Assembly (NCBI RefSeq): GCF_015680405.1
Contig: NZ_JADLJS010000012.1
Span: forward strand, 1 to 64,000
Reading direction: 5' to 3'
Source of the DNA: Pseudomonas pudica
GTDB taxonomy: Bacteria; Pseudomonadota; Gammaproteobacteria; Pseudomonadales; Pseudomonadaceae
DNA length: 64,000 nucleotides
The position numbers were made by a program, and so were the translations under genes. The notes under the pieces are model-generated. The model saw only the letters and a program-made list of their open reading frames with translations. It made no database searches and was not told where the DNA came from. This document shows positions 1 through 11,325 of the stretch, piece after piece (position 1 is the stretch's first letter; every line of letters begins with the position of its first letter).

Positions 1-37
1 CACTTGACTCGCTGCGATCTCTCGTAGCGGGAGGCGA

Positions 38-65
38 ATCATACAGCGTTTAGAAGCGCTGTCAA
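38..65 (-). promoter_or_regulatory. Downstream rRNA operon promoter, reading left
   Basis: Read on the minus strand, a perfect -35 TTGACA (60-65) is followed after 16 bp by a -10 TATGAT (38-43) and a GC-rich discriminator. A near-consensus promoter with a GC-rich discriminator is typical of stringently controlled rRNA promoters. No gene follows in the remaining 37 bases, so the transcript leaves the window. The rRNA assignment is inferred from promoter quality and the matching promoter upstream. Confidence 0.7.
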
Positions 66-180
66 CCATCATCTCAACCGCTGGCGATCATGCGATCGTA
101 GCCCTTTCAGCTTTTCCGAACAACCTAACTTATTGAATTCCAAGAAGTTTGTCGTTCCGATGTCGCTGGAAGTGGGGCGC

Positions 181-233
181 ATTATAAGGGGATTCGAGAG
201 GGCGTCAACCTTTAATTTCAAGAAATTGAAATG
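181..233 (-). promoter_or_regulatory. Upstream rRNA operon promoter with AT-rich UP element, reading left
   Basis: On the minus strand, -35 TTGACG (203-208) and a perfect -10 TATAAT (181-186) are separated by 16 bp. An AT-rich stretch at 211-233 lies directly upstream of the -35, where UP elements sit, and the discriminator is GC-rich. This pair and the promoter at 38-65 form a tandem arrangement as in rrn P1/P2. The rRNA genes would begin left of the window. Confidence 0.72.
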
Positions 234-293
234 CAGGGAAAAGACCACATCAAGGCCACCAGATGTTCGCCATAACACCTTCTGTGACTATGA

Positions 294-323
294 GATCGAG
301 CGCCGCACGGGCGGCGCTCGATC
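294..323. terminator. 12-bp perfect stem hairpin between the rRNA promoters and tyrS
   Basis: Arms 294-305 and 312-323 are perfect inverted complements with a 6-base loop. No T-run follows on either strand, so it is not a textbook intrinsic terminator. It lies about 160 bases past the tyrS stop codon and could end or trim that transcript. Confidence 0.4.
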
Positions 324-398
324 GTGTAGGCGCCAGAAAACACAAGGCAGGCCCTCTCAAAGCCAATACCATCTCATAACAGGCCCATAGCAGCCCCC

Positions 399-456
399 AC
401 AAAAAAAAAAACCCCACCCCAAAAAACCCGGGCGCGCCCCCCCCCCCCCCCCCCCG
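399..456. repeat. Low-complexity homopolymer tract (11 A, 6 A, 19 C)
   Basis: Eleven A at 401-411, short C blocks, six A at 421-426, then CCCGGGCGCGCC running into 19 consecutive C at 437-455. It has no coding potential and its composition is unlike anything else in the window. It could be a real hypervariable tract, or a sequencing or assembly fault or a joined contig end. The rest of 1-483 holds the promoters and hairpin listed separately. Confidence 0.85.
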
Positions 457-483
457 CTTCTATATAGCTACACCTACCGACTA

Positions 484-1683
484 TCACTCAGCCTTGAGGG
501 TAACCCGGGCAAACGACTTCTTGCCCGCCTGGCACACATGGGTAGCACCCAGCGCAAACATGAAGTCACGATCAACCACCGCACCATCAACCTTGACCGC
601 ACCACCACTCAACAAGTCCCGCGCCTGCGCCGAGTTCTTCACCAGGCCAGCCCGGTTCAGTACGGCAGCAATCGGCAGGCTTTCGCCCGCAGCCACTTCG
701 ATTTCCGGCAGATCTTCCGGCAGCTCGCCTTCCTTCATACGGTTACCCGCGGCACGGTGAGCATTGGCCGCAGCCTCCTCGCCATGGAAGCGCGCAACGA
801 TCTCTTCCGCCAGCTTGATCTTGATGTCGCGTGGGTTGGCACCATTGGCGACGTCGGCACGGAACTGCTCGATCTCTTCCATCGAACGGAAGCTCAGCAG
901 TTCGAAGTAGCGCCACATCAGGGTATCCGGGATCGACACCAGCTTGCTGTACATCACCCCCGGCGCTTCCTGGATACCTACATAGTTACCCAGCGACTTG
1001 GACATCTTCTTCACGCCGTCGAGCCCTTCGAGCAGCGGCATGGTCACGATGTTCTGCGCTTCCTGGCCATAGGCGCGCTGCAGCTCACGCCCCATCAGCA
1101 GGTTGAACTTCTGGTCAGTACCACCCAGCTCGACATCCGCCTTCAGCGCCACCGAGTCATAACCCTGCACCAGCGGGTACAGGAACTCGTGGATGGCAAT
1201 AGGCTGGTTGGTGGTGTAGCGCTTGTCGAAGTCATCACGCTCGAGCATGCGCGCCACGGTGTACTGCGACGCCAGACGAATGAAGTCGGCCGGGGTCAGC
1301 TTGTCCATCCAGGTGGAGTTGAACGCGACCTCGGTCTTGGCCGGGTCGAGGATCTTGAACACCTGCTGCTTGTAGGTCTCGGCGTTTTCCAGCACCTGCT
1401 CGCGGGTCAGTGGTGGGCGAGTGGCGCTCTTGCCGCTCGGATCGCCAATCATGCCGGTGAAATCACCGATCAGGAAGATGACCTGGTGCCCCAGGTCCTG
1501 GAACTGGCGCAGCTTGTTGATCAGCACCGTATGCCCAAGGTGCAGGTCAGGCGCGGTCGGGTCGAAGCCGGCCTTGATGCGCAGAGGCTGGCCGCGCTTG
1601 AGCTTCTCCACCAGTTCCGACTCGACCAGTACTTCTTCCGCACCGCGCTTGATAAGCGCCAGCTGCTCTTCAACCGACTTCAT
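484..1683 (-). CDS. tyrS: Tyrosyl-tRNA synthetase
   Basis: Class I aminoacyl-tRNA synthetase that charges tRNA-Tyr in the cytoplasm; 399 aa. The HIGH-type motif appears as HLGH near residue 50, and KMSKS is intact in [12 protein letters not shown] near residue 230. The C-terminal part looks like an S4 RNA-binding domain. The length and KMSKS form match the roughly 400-aa TyrZ-like branch rather than the E. coli TyrS branch. An in-frame ATG 45 bases upstream exists, but the start at [10 protein letters not shown] matches the family; the ribosome site is weak for both. The gene is divergent from the M23 peptidase gene. Confidence 0.95.
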   Translation of the reverse strand: MKSVEEQLALIKRGAEEVLVESELVEKLKRGQPLRIKAGFDPTAPDLHLGHTVLINKLRQFQDLGHQVIFLIGDFTGMIGDPSGKSATRPPLTREQVLENAETYKQQVFKILDPAKTEVAFNSTWMDKLTPADFIRLASQYTVARMLERDDFDKRYTTNQPIAIHEFLYPLVQGYDSVALKADVELGGTDQKFNLLMGRELQRAYGQEAQNIVTMPLLEGLDGVKKMSKSLGNYVGIQEAPGVMYSKLVSIPDTLMWRYFELLSFRSMEEIEQFRADVANGANPRDIKIKLAEEIVARFHGEEAAANAHRAAGNRMKEGELPEDLPEIEVAAGESLPIAAVLNRAGLVKNSAQARDLLSGGAVKVDGAVVDRDFMFALGATHVCQAGKKSFARVTLKAE

Positions 1684-1896
1684 AGACAAACCCGCAAGGC
1701 TCAGATTCAGGGGGAGCCAACCATACAAGATCGGCCGTCAATTACAAGTTTCGCAAAGGAATGTGACCCGAGCACAGGCTTGCGGCGTCTACGCGCCCTT
1801 GCGTGAAAATGGATTTGGTTATATTTTATACAGTTATTTCATCTTCATCATGTCATTCATCTTTTCCATTTCACCTTATTCAAAGTCACCTTGCCC

Positions 1897-4414
<2,518 letters not shown>

Positions 4415-4431
4415 ACGTTACGCCAGAAAGC

Positions 4432-4459
4432 AAAACGCCGCGCAATTGCGCGGCGTTTT
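4432..4459. terminator. Bidirectional intrinsic terminator between anmK and erpA
   Basis: A perfect 28-base palindrome begins with AAAACGCCGCGC and ends in TTTT, giving a GC-rich stem flanked by A and T runs on both sides. It is placed exactly between two convergent genes and should serve both transcripts. Confidence 0.9.
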
Positions 4460-4473
4460 CGTATGGCCAGGCC

Positions 4474-4824
4474 TCAGATCGAGAACGAGGAGCCGCAGCC
4501 ACAGGTGGTAGCAGCGTTCGGGTTCTTGATCACGAAGCGCGAGCCTTCCAAGCCTTCCTGGTAATCCACTTCGGCGCCGGCCAAGTACTGGAAGCTCATC
4601 GGGTCGACCACAAGGGAAACACCTTCGCGCTCGACGATGGTGTCGTCTTCGGCCACGTCCTCATCGAAGGTGAAGCCATACTGGAAGCCCGAGCAGCCGC
4701 CACCGGTGACGAACACGCGCAGCTTCAGACGATCGTTGCCTTCCTCGGAAACCAGGTTCTTCACCTTTTGCGCAGCGCCGTGGGTGAATTCCAAAGCGGT
4801 GGGGGTGAAGGTTTCGACGCTCAT
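4474..4824 (-). CDS. erpA: A-type iron-sulfur cluster insertion protein
   Basis: HesB/IscA-family carrier that delivers Fe-S clusters to apoproteins; 116 aa. The three conserved cluster cysteines are visible in [11 protein letters not shown] and in the C-terminal CGCGSSFSI. The start at MSVETFTP follows a good GGGAG ribosome site; a longer reading begins 16 codons upstream without support. The gene is monocistronic, convergent with anmK, with argC upstream ending in its own terminator. The choice of erpA over other A-type carriers rests on sequence resemblance and on isolation from an isc operon. Confidence 0.9.
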   Translation of the reverse strand: MSVETFTPTALEFTHGAAQKVKNLVSEEGNDRLKLRVFVTGGGCSGFQYGFTFDEDVAEDDTIVEREGVSLVVDPMSFQYLAGAEVDYQEGLEGSRFVIKNPNAATTCGCGSSFSI

Positions 4825-4928
4825 GTTGATTCTCCCGGCGTGGTAGCCGCCATAAAACTCGATGACGCGCATTATCCGCTTTCCCGAGAAAATCGGTCAA
4901 GAATTGTGCGGCTTTAGTAGCGACCTAC

Positions 4929-4956
4929 AAAAAGGCCCGCATGACGCGGGCCTTTT
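4929..4956 (-). terminator. Intrinsic terminator of argC
   Basis: Stem arms GGCCCGC (4934-4940) and GCGGGCC (4946-4952) are followed on the minus strand by five T. It lies 15 bases beyond the argC stop codon. Confidence 0.88.
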
Positions 4957-4970
4957 CGAACGCTGGCGGC

Positions 4971-6005
4971 TTACGGCAGCAGGCCCGCGTGGGACAAGCC
5001 CATGCGCTCGTCCAGGCCGAACAGGATGTTGAGGTTCTGCACCGCCTGACCGGACGCACCCTTGACCAGGTTGTCGATCACCGACAGCACCACCACCAGG
5101 TCACCACCTTGCGGGCGATGAACGGCGATGCGGCAGACGTTGGCGCCGCGCACACTGCGGGTTTCCGGGTGGCTGCCAGCCGGCATCACGTCGACGAACG
5201 GTTCATTGGCGTAACGCTTCTCGAACAGCGCCTGCAGGTCGACCGAGGTGTCGGCGACAGTAGCGTACAGGGTGGCGTGGATTCCACGGATCATTGGCGT
5301 CAGGTGCGGCACGAAAGTCAGGCCGATATCCTTGCCAGCGGCCTGGCGCAGGCCCTGGCTGATTTCTGGCAGGTGGCGATGCCCCTTCACTGCGTAGGCT
5401 TTCATGCTTTCACCGGCTTCGCAGAACAGCGAGCCCACCGCCGCACCACGGCCAGCGCCGCTGACACCCGACTTGCAGTCGGCGATCAGGCGAGACGGGT
5501 CGGCCAGGCCAGCTTCCAGCAGCGGCAGGAAGCCCAGCTGGGTGGCGGTCGGGTAGCAACCCGGCACAGCGATCAGGCGTGCCTGGCGAATCTTCTCGCG
5601 GTTGACTTCAGGCAGGCCGTATACCGCGTCCTTGAGCAGCTCTGGCGCACCGTGCGGCTGGCCGTACCACTTGCCCCACTCGGCGGCGTCCTGCAGGCGG
5701 AAGTCGGCGGACAGGTCGATCACCTTGGTACCTGCCGCCAGCAGTTCGCCAGCCAGGGCGTGGGCAACACCGTGCGGGGTGGCGAAGAACACCACATCGC
5801 AGGCGGCCAAGGTCTTGCTGTCCGGCACGCTGAATGCCAGTCCGTCATAGTGGCCGCGCAGGTTCGGGTACATGTCCGCCACTGCAACGCCCGCCTCGGA
5901 GCGCGAAGTGATGACCGCCACTTCGGCCTGTGGATGCTGTGCCAGCAGACGCAACAGTTCGACGCCGGTGTAACCCGTGCCGCCGACGATACCGACCTTG
6001 ATCAT
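4971..6005 (-). CDS. argC: N-acetyl-gamma-glutamyl-phosphate reductase
   Basis: NADPH-dependent reduction of N-acetylglutamyl phosphate to the semialdehyde, third step of arginine biosynthesis. The protein is 344 aa. The N-terminal Rossmann motif is [18 protein letters not shown], and the catalytic cysteine lies in [12 protein letters not shown]. It is a single gene with its own terminator, since arginine genes in pseudomonads are scattered rather than in one operon. The ATG start has a reasonable AAGGGG upstream. Confidence 0.95.
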   Translation of the reverse strand: MIKVGIVGGTGYTGVELLRLLAQHPQAEVAVITSRSEAGVAVADMYPNLRGHYDGLAFSVPDSKTLAACDVVFFATPHGVAHALAGELLAAGTKVIDLSADFRLQDAAEWGKWYGQPHGAPELLKDAVYGLPEVNREKIRQARLIAVPGCYPTATQLGFLPLLEAGLADPSRLIADCKSGVSGAGRGAAVGSLFCEAGESMKAYAVKGHRHLPEISQGLRQAAGKDIGLTFVPHLTPMIRGIHATLYATVADTSVDLQALFEKRYANEPFVDVMPAGSHPETRSVRGANVCRIAVHRPQGGDLVVVLSVIDNLVKGASGQAVQNLNILFGLDERMGLSHAGLLP

Positions 6006-6146
6006 AACGCTTGCCCCTTATCAACGAGCCGTCTGGAAAGCGCACGATAATAGGGGCGCAAGGCGCCTGTAACAACTCTTCGGGTGACCCTTCGGGCGCT
6101 TGACCACTACTATCTGACGACCGTGAATACCTGAAGGAACTCCCCC

Positions 6147-6572
6147 ATGCTTTATCTATGGATCAAAGCGCTGCATATCGTCAGCGTAGTCTGCTGGTTC
6201 GCCGGCCTGTTCTACCTGCCGCGGCTGTTCGTCTACCACACCCAAAGCCAGGACAGCATCAGCCAGGAACGCTTCGTGACCATGGAGCGCAAGCTGTATC
6301 GCGGCATCATGAACCCGGCGATGATCGCAACCTACGTGTTCGGCGCATGGATGCTCTACCTCACCCCCGGCTGGCTCAGCCAGGGCTGGCTGCATGCCAA
6401 GCTGACCCTGGTCATCCTGCTGACCATCTACCATCACATGTGCGGCGCCCAGCGCAAGCGCTTCGCCAGCGGTAGCAACACCCGCAGCCACGTCTACTAT
6501 CGCTGGTTCAACGAAGTACCCGTGCTGTTCCTGCTGGGTATCGTAATTCTGGTGGTGGTCAAACCGTTCTGA
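6147..6572 (+). CDS. hemJ: HemJ-type protoporphyrinogen IX oxidase (UPF0093/CopD-like membrane protein)
   Basis: Small polytopic inner-membrane protein of 141 aa with about four hydrophobic segments. The opening LWIKALHIVSVVCWFAGLFYLPRLFVYH is typical of the HemJ family, which oxidises protoporphyrinogen IX in heme synthesis in bacteria without HemG or HemY. A Shine-Dalgarno AAGGAA precedes the ATG. It is followed after 28 bases by the nitronate monooxygenase gene, so they may be cotranscribed. Family membership is clear; that this copy is the main heme oxidase is inferred. Confidence 0.85.
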   Translation: MLYLWIKALHIVSVVCWFAGLFYLPRLFVYHTQSQDSISQERFVTMERKLYRGIMNPAMIATYVFGAWMLYLTPGWLSQGWLHAKLTLVILLTIYHHMCGAQRKRFASGSNTRSHVYYRWFNEVPVLFLLGIVILVVVKPF

Positions 6573-6600
6573 CATAGCCACCCGCTCAAGGAGCCTTGCC

Positions 6601-7557
6601 ATGTCGTTACCTGCCTCCCTCGAACAAAGCCTGCGCCTGCCCGTGGTTGCTGCACCGATGTTCCTGATCTCCAACCCCAGGCTGGTACTGGCCTGCTGCT
6701 CCAGCGGTGTGGTCGGTAGCTTCCCGGCCCTGAACCAGCGCGACAGCGCCGGCTTCAAGGCCTGGCTGGAGGAAATAGAGGCAGGCCTGGCACAGCTGCA
6801 GGCGCCAGCACCCTATGCCGTCAACCTGATCGTCCACCCGACCAACCCGCGCCTGCAGGCCGACCTGGCGTTGTGCGTGGAACACCGCGTACCGATCGTC
6901 ATCACCAGCCTCGGCGCGGTGAAGGAAGTGGTCGATGCCGTGCATGGCTACGGCGGCCTGGTGTTCCACGACGTCACCACCCGCCGCCATGCCGAGAAAG
7001 CCGCCGAAGCCGGTGTCGATGGCCTGATCGCCGTTGCTGCTGGCGCAGGCGGCCATGCGGGCACCTGGAGCCCGTTCGCCCTGGCCGCGGAGATCCGCCA
7101 GTTCTTCGACAAGACCCTGCTGCTGGCAGGCTGCCTCAACCACGGCCACGAGATCCTCGCCGCGCAAATGCTGGGTGCGGACCTTGCGTACATGGGCACC
7201 CGCTTCATCGCCACCGCAGAAAGCCAGGCCCCGGGCGCCTACAAGCAGATGCTGCTCGATTCCCATGCCGCCGACATCATCCATACCCCGGCGGTGTCCG
7301 GCGTCCCTGCCAGCTTCCTGCGCCCAAGCCTGGAGCAGGCTGGCTATGACATGGAAGCCCTCAAGGGTGGCCACGAGCAAGGCAAGCTCAAGCCGATCGA
7401 CGACGAGGCCAAGGCCTGGAAAAACGTGTGGTCGGCGGGCCAGGGGGTCGGCAGTATCGACGACCTGCCCAGCGCCAGCGCGCTGATCGAACGGCTGCAT
7501 GACGAGTACCGGGACGCCCTGGAGCGCTGCCAGGCCCTGCGCGCCGGTAGCCACTAG
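6601..7557 (+). CDS. Nitronate monooxygenase family flavoprotein (2-nitropropane dioxygenase-like)
   Basis: TIM-barrel FMN enzyme of 318 aa that would oxidise alkyl nitronates such as propionate-3-nitronate. Family marks include the N-terminal LPVVAAPMFLIS, the central AAGAGGHAG phosphate-binding turn (about residues 145-153) and GADLAYMGTRFIAT. The ATG is preceded by AAGGAG. It sits between hemJ and an SDR gene in a rightward run. The exact substrate cannot be read from sequence. Confidence 0.88.
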   Translation: MSLPASLEQSLRLPVVAAPMFLISNPRLVLACCSSGVVGSFPALNQRDSAGFKAWLEEIEAGLAQLQAPAPYAVNLIVHPTNPRLQADLALCVEHRVPIVITSLGAVKEVVDAVHGYGGLVFHDVTTRRHAEKAAEAGVDGLIAVAAGAGGHAGTWSPFALAAEIRQFFDKTLLLAGCLNHGHEILAAQMLGADLAYMGTRFIATAESQAPGAYKQMLLDSHAADIIHTPAVSGVPASFLRPSLEQAGYDMEALKGGHEQGKLKPIDDEAKAWKNVWSAGQGVGSIDDLPSASALIERLHDEYRDALERCQALRAGSH

Positions 7558-7624
7558 CAAAAGGCAACACCTTGCCCGACCACGCTGTACACTAGGCGCC
7601 CTCTTCAGCCCCCAGGAGCCTAGC

Positions 7625-8407
7625 ATGACCCGTTACGCCATGATCACTGGTGCTTCCAGCGGCTTGGGCCTGGCCCTGGCGGAAGCCCTGGCGCGGCGCG
7701 GGCGCAACCTGATCCTGGTGGCACGCCAGCGTGAAACGCTGGAGCCGGTGGCCATAGAACTGACCCAACGCTTCGGTGTCGAGGTGCTGTTCCGTGCCTG
7801 CGACCTCAGCCAGCCGTTACGCCTGTCGGGCTTCGTGCTGGAACTGGAGGAGGGCGAGCGACGCATCGACCTGTTGGTCAATTGTGCCGGCCTGCGCACC
7901 TACGGGCCATTCCTGGCCCATGAGTGGGCCGACGAGCAGGACCTTCTGGAAGTCAACGTGCTGGCCCTGAGCCGCCTGTGCCACGCCATCGGCAACTTGA
8001 TGGCCGTACAGGGCGGCGGGCAAATCCTCAATGTCGCCGGCCTGGCCGGGGTGGCGCCAGGCCCGTGGATGGCCGCCTATGCCGCCAGCAAGGCCTATGT
8101 GCTGAGCTTCTCCCAAGCCTTGCGTGAAGAACTCAAGCGCACCGGCATCAAGGTTTCGGTACTGTGCCCCGGCCCGGTGCGCTCCTCGCGCCGGCGCATT
8201 CCGCGGCTGGATGGCAAGCCACGCTGCCTCAGCCCTGAGGAAGTGGCGCTGTACACCGTGCGCGCGCTGGACAAGAACCGCGCTCTGATCCTGCCCGGCC
8301 GGCGCAACCGCTGGCTGGCGTTCGCTCCGCGCCTGCTGCCGCGCTGGCTGGCGCGCAAGCTGGCCGGGGCCATCCACCGCCGTTATTGCCCGCTCGGCAT
8401 GGAATAG
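7625..8407 (+). CDS. Short-chain dehydrogenase/reductase
   Basis: Classical SDR of 260 aa. The cofactor motif is TGASSGLGLALAEAL near the N-terminus, and the active site YAASKAYVLSFS supplies the Tyr and Lys. The C-terminus is basic and partly hydrophobic (RRNRWLAFAPRLLPRWLARKL), as in membrane-associated SDRs such as DltE/YqjQ-like proteins. I chose the ATG at 7625, preceded by AGGAG. A longer reading starting at 7499 would overlap the previous gene and adds unrelated residues. Substrate unknown. Confidence 0.85.
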   Translation: MTRYAMITGASSGLGLALAEALARRGRNLILVARQRETLEPVAIELTQRFGVEVLFRACDLSQPLRLSGFVLELEEGERRIDLLVNCAGLRTYGPFLAHEWADEQDLLEVNVLALSRLCHAIGNLMAVQGGGQILNVAGLAGVAPGPWMAAYAASKAYVLSFSQALREELKRTGIKVSVLCPGPVRSSRRRIPRLDGKPRCLSPEEVALYTVRALDKNRALILPGRRNRWLAFAPRLLPRWLARKLAGAIHRRYCPLGME

Positions 8408-8470
8408 CTACTGGGCGAGCGGCGCCTGGCTGAGTACACTCGGCCCGACCCTCACCATGGAGCAAGTGCT

Positions 8471-8809
8471 GTGGACGATTTATTCATCAAGATCATCAAC
8501 CGGGAAATCCCGGCGAAGATCATCTACGAGGACGACCAGGTTCTGGCGTTCCACGATATAGCCCCCCAGGCGCCCGTGCATTTTCTGGTCATCCCGAAAA
8601 AGCACATCCGTACCCTCAATGACTTGACCGAAGAAGACAAAGGCCTGGCCGGTCACATCTTGTTCACCGCCCAGCGCCTGGCCAAGGAACTTGGCTGCGA
8701 GGAGGGTTTCCGCGTAGTGATGAACTGCAACGAGCAAGGCGGCCAGACCGTCTACCACATCCACATGCACGTGCTTGGCCAGCGCCAGATGCACTGGCCA
8801 CCGGGCTGA
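8471..8809 (+). CDS. HIT family purine-nucleoside phosphoramidase (HinT-like)
   Basis: Histidine-triad hydrolase of 112 aa, likely acting on AMP-lysine or similar phosphoramidates. The triad is seen as [11 protein letters not shown] near the C-terminus, and the N-terminal [19 protein letters not shown] is diagnostic of the HinT/PKCI group. The start codon is GTG at 8471, with GGAG about 10 bases upstream. The gene continues the rightward run toward coq7. Confidence 0.92.
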   Translation: MDDLFIKIINREIPAKIIYEDDQVLAFHDIAPQAPVHFLVIPKKHIRTLNDLTEEDKGLAGHILFTAQRLAKELGCEEGFRVVMNCNEQGGQTVYHIHMHVLGQRQMHWPPG

Positions 8810-8874
8810 TCCACGGCAAGCGACCCTGCCACTATTGCGGTAAACTGTCGGGCACATTCTTGCGGAGGTGCCCG

Positions 8875-9522
8875 ATGGCTACCGAACGTCACTACTCGCC
8901 GCTCGACCGCTTGTTGCTGCAGGCCGATACCGCCATGCGCACCTTGCTGCCCTTCAGCGGCCAACCCGCCCGTCCATCGCCGGCCATCGTCCAGCCGGAC
9001 GTCGACCTGGACGAACAGCAGGCCCGCCATGTTGCCGGGCTGATGCGTATCAACCACACCGGCGAAGTCTGCGCCCAGGCGCTGTACCAGGGCCAGGCCC
9101 TGACCGCCAAGCTGCCCGAAGTGCGCAAGGCCATGGAACACGCCGCGGAGGAAGAAGTGGACCACCTGGCCTGGTGCGAACAGCGCATTCGCCAGCTGAA
9201 CAGCCACCCCAGCGTGCTCAACCCGTTGTTCTACGGCATGTCGTTCGGTATCGGTGCACTTGCCGGGCTGGTAAGCGACAAGGTCAGCCTGGGCTTCGTC
9301 GCCGCCACCGAGCATCAGGTGTGCAAGCACCTCGACGAGCACCTGGAGCAGATCCCGCAGGAAGACGAAAAGTCCCGGGCCATCCTCGAACAGATGCGTA
9401 TCGATGAGGAACAGCACGCCGAGTCTGCACTGGAAGCCGGCGGTTATCGCTTCCCCGCCCCTGTTCGCTTTGGCATGAGCCTGTTGGCCAAGGTCATGAC
9501 CAAGAGCACCTACCGTATCTGA
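8875..9522 (+). CDS. coq7: 2-polyprenyl-3-methyl-6-methoxy-1,4-benzoquinol hydroxylase (ubiquinone biosynthesis)
   Basis: Di-iron membrane-associated hydroxylase that carries out the penultimate step of ubiquinone synthesis; 215 aa. Carboxylate and histidine iron ligands are visible in [20 protein letters not shown] and [10 protein letters not shown]. Pseudomonads use Coq7 in place of UbiF. The ATG at 8875 is preceded by GGAGGT; a TTG 15 bases upstream is less likely. The next gene follows after 10 bases, suggesting cotranscription. Confidence 0.95.
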   Translation: MATERHYSPLDRLLLQADTAMRTLLPFSGQPARPSPAIVQPDVDLDEQQARHVAGLMRINHTGEVCAQALYQGQALTAKLPEVRKAMEHAAEEEVDHLAWCEQRIRQLNSHPSVLNPLFYGMSFGIGALAGLVSDKVSLGFVAATEHQVCKHLDEHLEQIPQEDEKSRAILEQMRIDEEQHAESALEAGGYRFPAPVRFGMSLLAKVMTKSTYRI

Positions 9523-9532
9523 AGGCATCACC

Positions 9533-10573
9533 ATGACGGACCGTTTCGACGCCAAGGACCTGGCGCGCGCCGTGCAAGCCGGCATTCTCCAGCAGGGACA
9601 GGACCAGGCCCTGCTGGCCTTCCTGCGCCAGCAGCCGGCACAGCGCGGCAGCTTCCAGCTGGCCCATGTCGCTTTCTACTTCGGCGCGATGCTGATCATG
9701 GCAGCAATGGGCTGGTTGCTCACCGAAGCCTGGATGCGCATCGGCGATTGGGCGCTGCTGGTCATCGCCAGCCTCTATATCCTGCTGCTCACGCTGTTCG
9801 CCATTAACCTGCAACGGCGCGTCCAGCCGGTCGCGGCTGGGGTGCTGGCGGCAGTCGCGGTCAGCATAGTGCCATTGGCGGTGTTCGCCATCGAACGGCT
9901 GGCCGGCTGGTGGCCAATGGATGATGCGCAGGCTAACTATCACCAGTACTACACCTACGTGCAGGGCGGCTGGCTGGCAATGGAAGCAGCCACGGTACTA
10001 GCCGGGCTGTTGATGCTGAGGCTGATCCCCTACCCATTCATCGTCATGCCGATTGCCGTGGCCTTGTGGTTCATGTCGATGGACCTGAGCGAATGGTTTT
10101 TCGGCTCGCCATTCAGCTGGGACCAGCGCCGCGAGGTTTCGCTGTGGTTCGGGCTCGGGTTACTGGTGGTGTTCGTCGGGATGGACGGCCGCACCCGCGA
10201 AGACTATGCCCACTGGGGCTACCTGGCCGGACTGGCGGCATTCTGGGGCGGACTTACGCTGGTGGACAGCGGCAGCGAGCTGGGCAAGGCCCTGTACTGC
10301 CTGATCAATATTGCCCTGATGGCTATGGCGGTGCTGTTGCGTCGGCCGGTGTTCATGGTATTCGGGGCGTTGGGCGTGGCGGCTTACCTGGGGTACCTGT
10401 CGTACGAGGTGTTTGCCGACTCGCTGCTGTTCCCGGTGGTGGTGACCCTGATCGGGCTGGGGGTTATCGGGCTGGGGCTGGTTTACCAGAAGCGGCGGGA
10501 GCGATTGAGCCAGGTAATGCGCGGCTGTTTGCCGGGATGGGTGCGTGCTGCGCTGCCGGCGCTTCGCAGCTGA
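9533..10573 (+). CDS. Polytopic inner-membrane protein, DUF2157-like
   Basis: 346 aa. A soluble N-terminus of about 45 residues, with a helical pattern like DUF2157 (a run of Leu/Ala then GILQQGQDQALLAFL), is followed by about nine or ten hydrophobic segments. No catalytic motif is visible. The start has a GAAGG ribosome site, and the gene begins 10 bases after coq7, so the two are probably transcribed together. Function unknown; the family link is my reading of the N-terminus and is tentative. Confidence 0.7.
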   Translation: MTDRFDAKDLARAVQAGILQQGQDQALLAFLRQQPAQRGSFQLAHVAFYFGAMLIMAAMGWLLTEAWMRIGDWALLVIASLYILLLTLFAINLQRRVQPVAAGVLAAVAVSIVPLAVFAIERLAGWWPMDDAQANYHQYYTYVQGGWLAMEAATVLAGLLMLRLIPYPFIVMPIAVALWFMSMDLSEWFFGSPFSWDQRREVSLWFGLGLLVVFVGMDGRTREDYAHWGYLAGLAAFWGGLTLVDSGSELGKALYCLINIALMAMAVLLRRPVFMVFGALGVAAYLGYLSYEVFADSLLFPVVVTLIGLGVIGLGLVYQKRRERLSQVMRGCLPGWVRAALPALRS

Positions 10574-10580
10574 AATTGTC

Positions 10581-10699
10581 GGGGCCGCTCTGCGCCCCAT
10601 CGCCGGCAAGCCAGCTCCCTCCTCGACCGCATTGACCTCAAGCCATGTGCTATCCCTGTGGGAGCTGGCTTGCCGGCGATGGGCTGCAACGCAGCCCCC
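10581..10699. repeat. REP pair, GCTGGCTTGCCGGC subtype
   Basis: Two inverted arms, each with a rRNA-like GC clamp (GGGGCCGC and GCAGCCCC ends), the core CCGGCAAGCCAGCTCCC and its complement, lie between two convergent genes. This matches the roughly 35-bp repetitive extragenic palindromes of P. putida. It may also act as a transcript end for both genes. Confidence 0.85.
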
Positions 10700-10711
10700 A
10701 AAATTTGCTGT

Positions 10712-11134
10712 TCAACCCAGCTCTACAATCTCGTACCCGTGGGTAATCTCAACCCCGGCACGCTCGAGCATGATCGAAGCCGAGCAATACTTCTCCGCCG
10801 ACAGCTCTACCGCACGCTTGACCTGGGCCTCCTTCAGCCCACGCCCCTTCACCACGAAGTTCATGTGGATCTTGGTGAACACCTTCGGGTCTTCGCTGGC
10901 ACGCTCGGCCTCCAGGAACGCCTCGCAGCTTTCCACCGCCTGGCGCGACTTCTTCAGAATGCTGACCACGTCAAAGCTGCTGCAACCACCCAGGCCCAGC
11001 AACAGCATTTCCATCGGGCGCACGCCCAGATTACGGCCACCGGCCTCGGGCGGGCCGTCCATCACGACGACATGGCCGCTCCCCGATTCGCCGAGGAACA
11101 TAGCCTCACCGGCCCACTGGATACGTGCCTTCAT
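10712..11134 (-). CDS. OsmC/Ohr family protein (YhfA-like)
   Basis: 140 aa. The two redox cysteines of the OsmC fold are in GLGGCSSFDVV and EKYCSASIML. In this family they reduce organic hydroperoxides, although the YhfA branch has no well-defined substrate. The gene is preceded by AGGAG and is divergent from crp/vfr, an arrangement also seen in E. coli, where yhfA neighbours crp. I place it in the YhfA branch from this context and from length. Confidence 0.85.
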   Translation of the reverse strand: MKARIQWAGEAMFLGESGSGHVVVMDGPPEAGGRNLGVRPMEMLLLGLGGCSSFDVVSILKKSRQAVESCEAFLEAERASEDPKVFTKIHMNFVVKGRGLKEAQVKRAVELSAEKYCSASIMLERAGVEITHGYEIVELG

Positions 11135-11325
11135 CTACCCGGACTCCTGATTTTCGGAAAAGGGTGTCAGCTTAGACCTTGTGCGGCCGTGGGAAAAGCA
11201 CGAGTCGTGTCGGTTTAGTACCGAAACATCCTGTAGTGTCTGATAAGCTGGCGCCAAATGACTGGCGCGCCCCGCCAGCCAACCTTTATAAAAAGCCTCT
11301 GCGTCATATCGAACAGGATTTCGTG

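Noticed and set aside
133..390. 85-codon plus-strand frame in the left intergenic region
   Set aside because: It overlaps both rRNA-type promoters and the long hairpin, has no ribosome site and resembles no family.
538..1806. Plus-strand reading frame of 422 codons opposite tyrS
   Set aside because: Antisense to conserved HLGH and KMSKS segments of tyrosyl-tRNA synthetase; no domain of its own.
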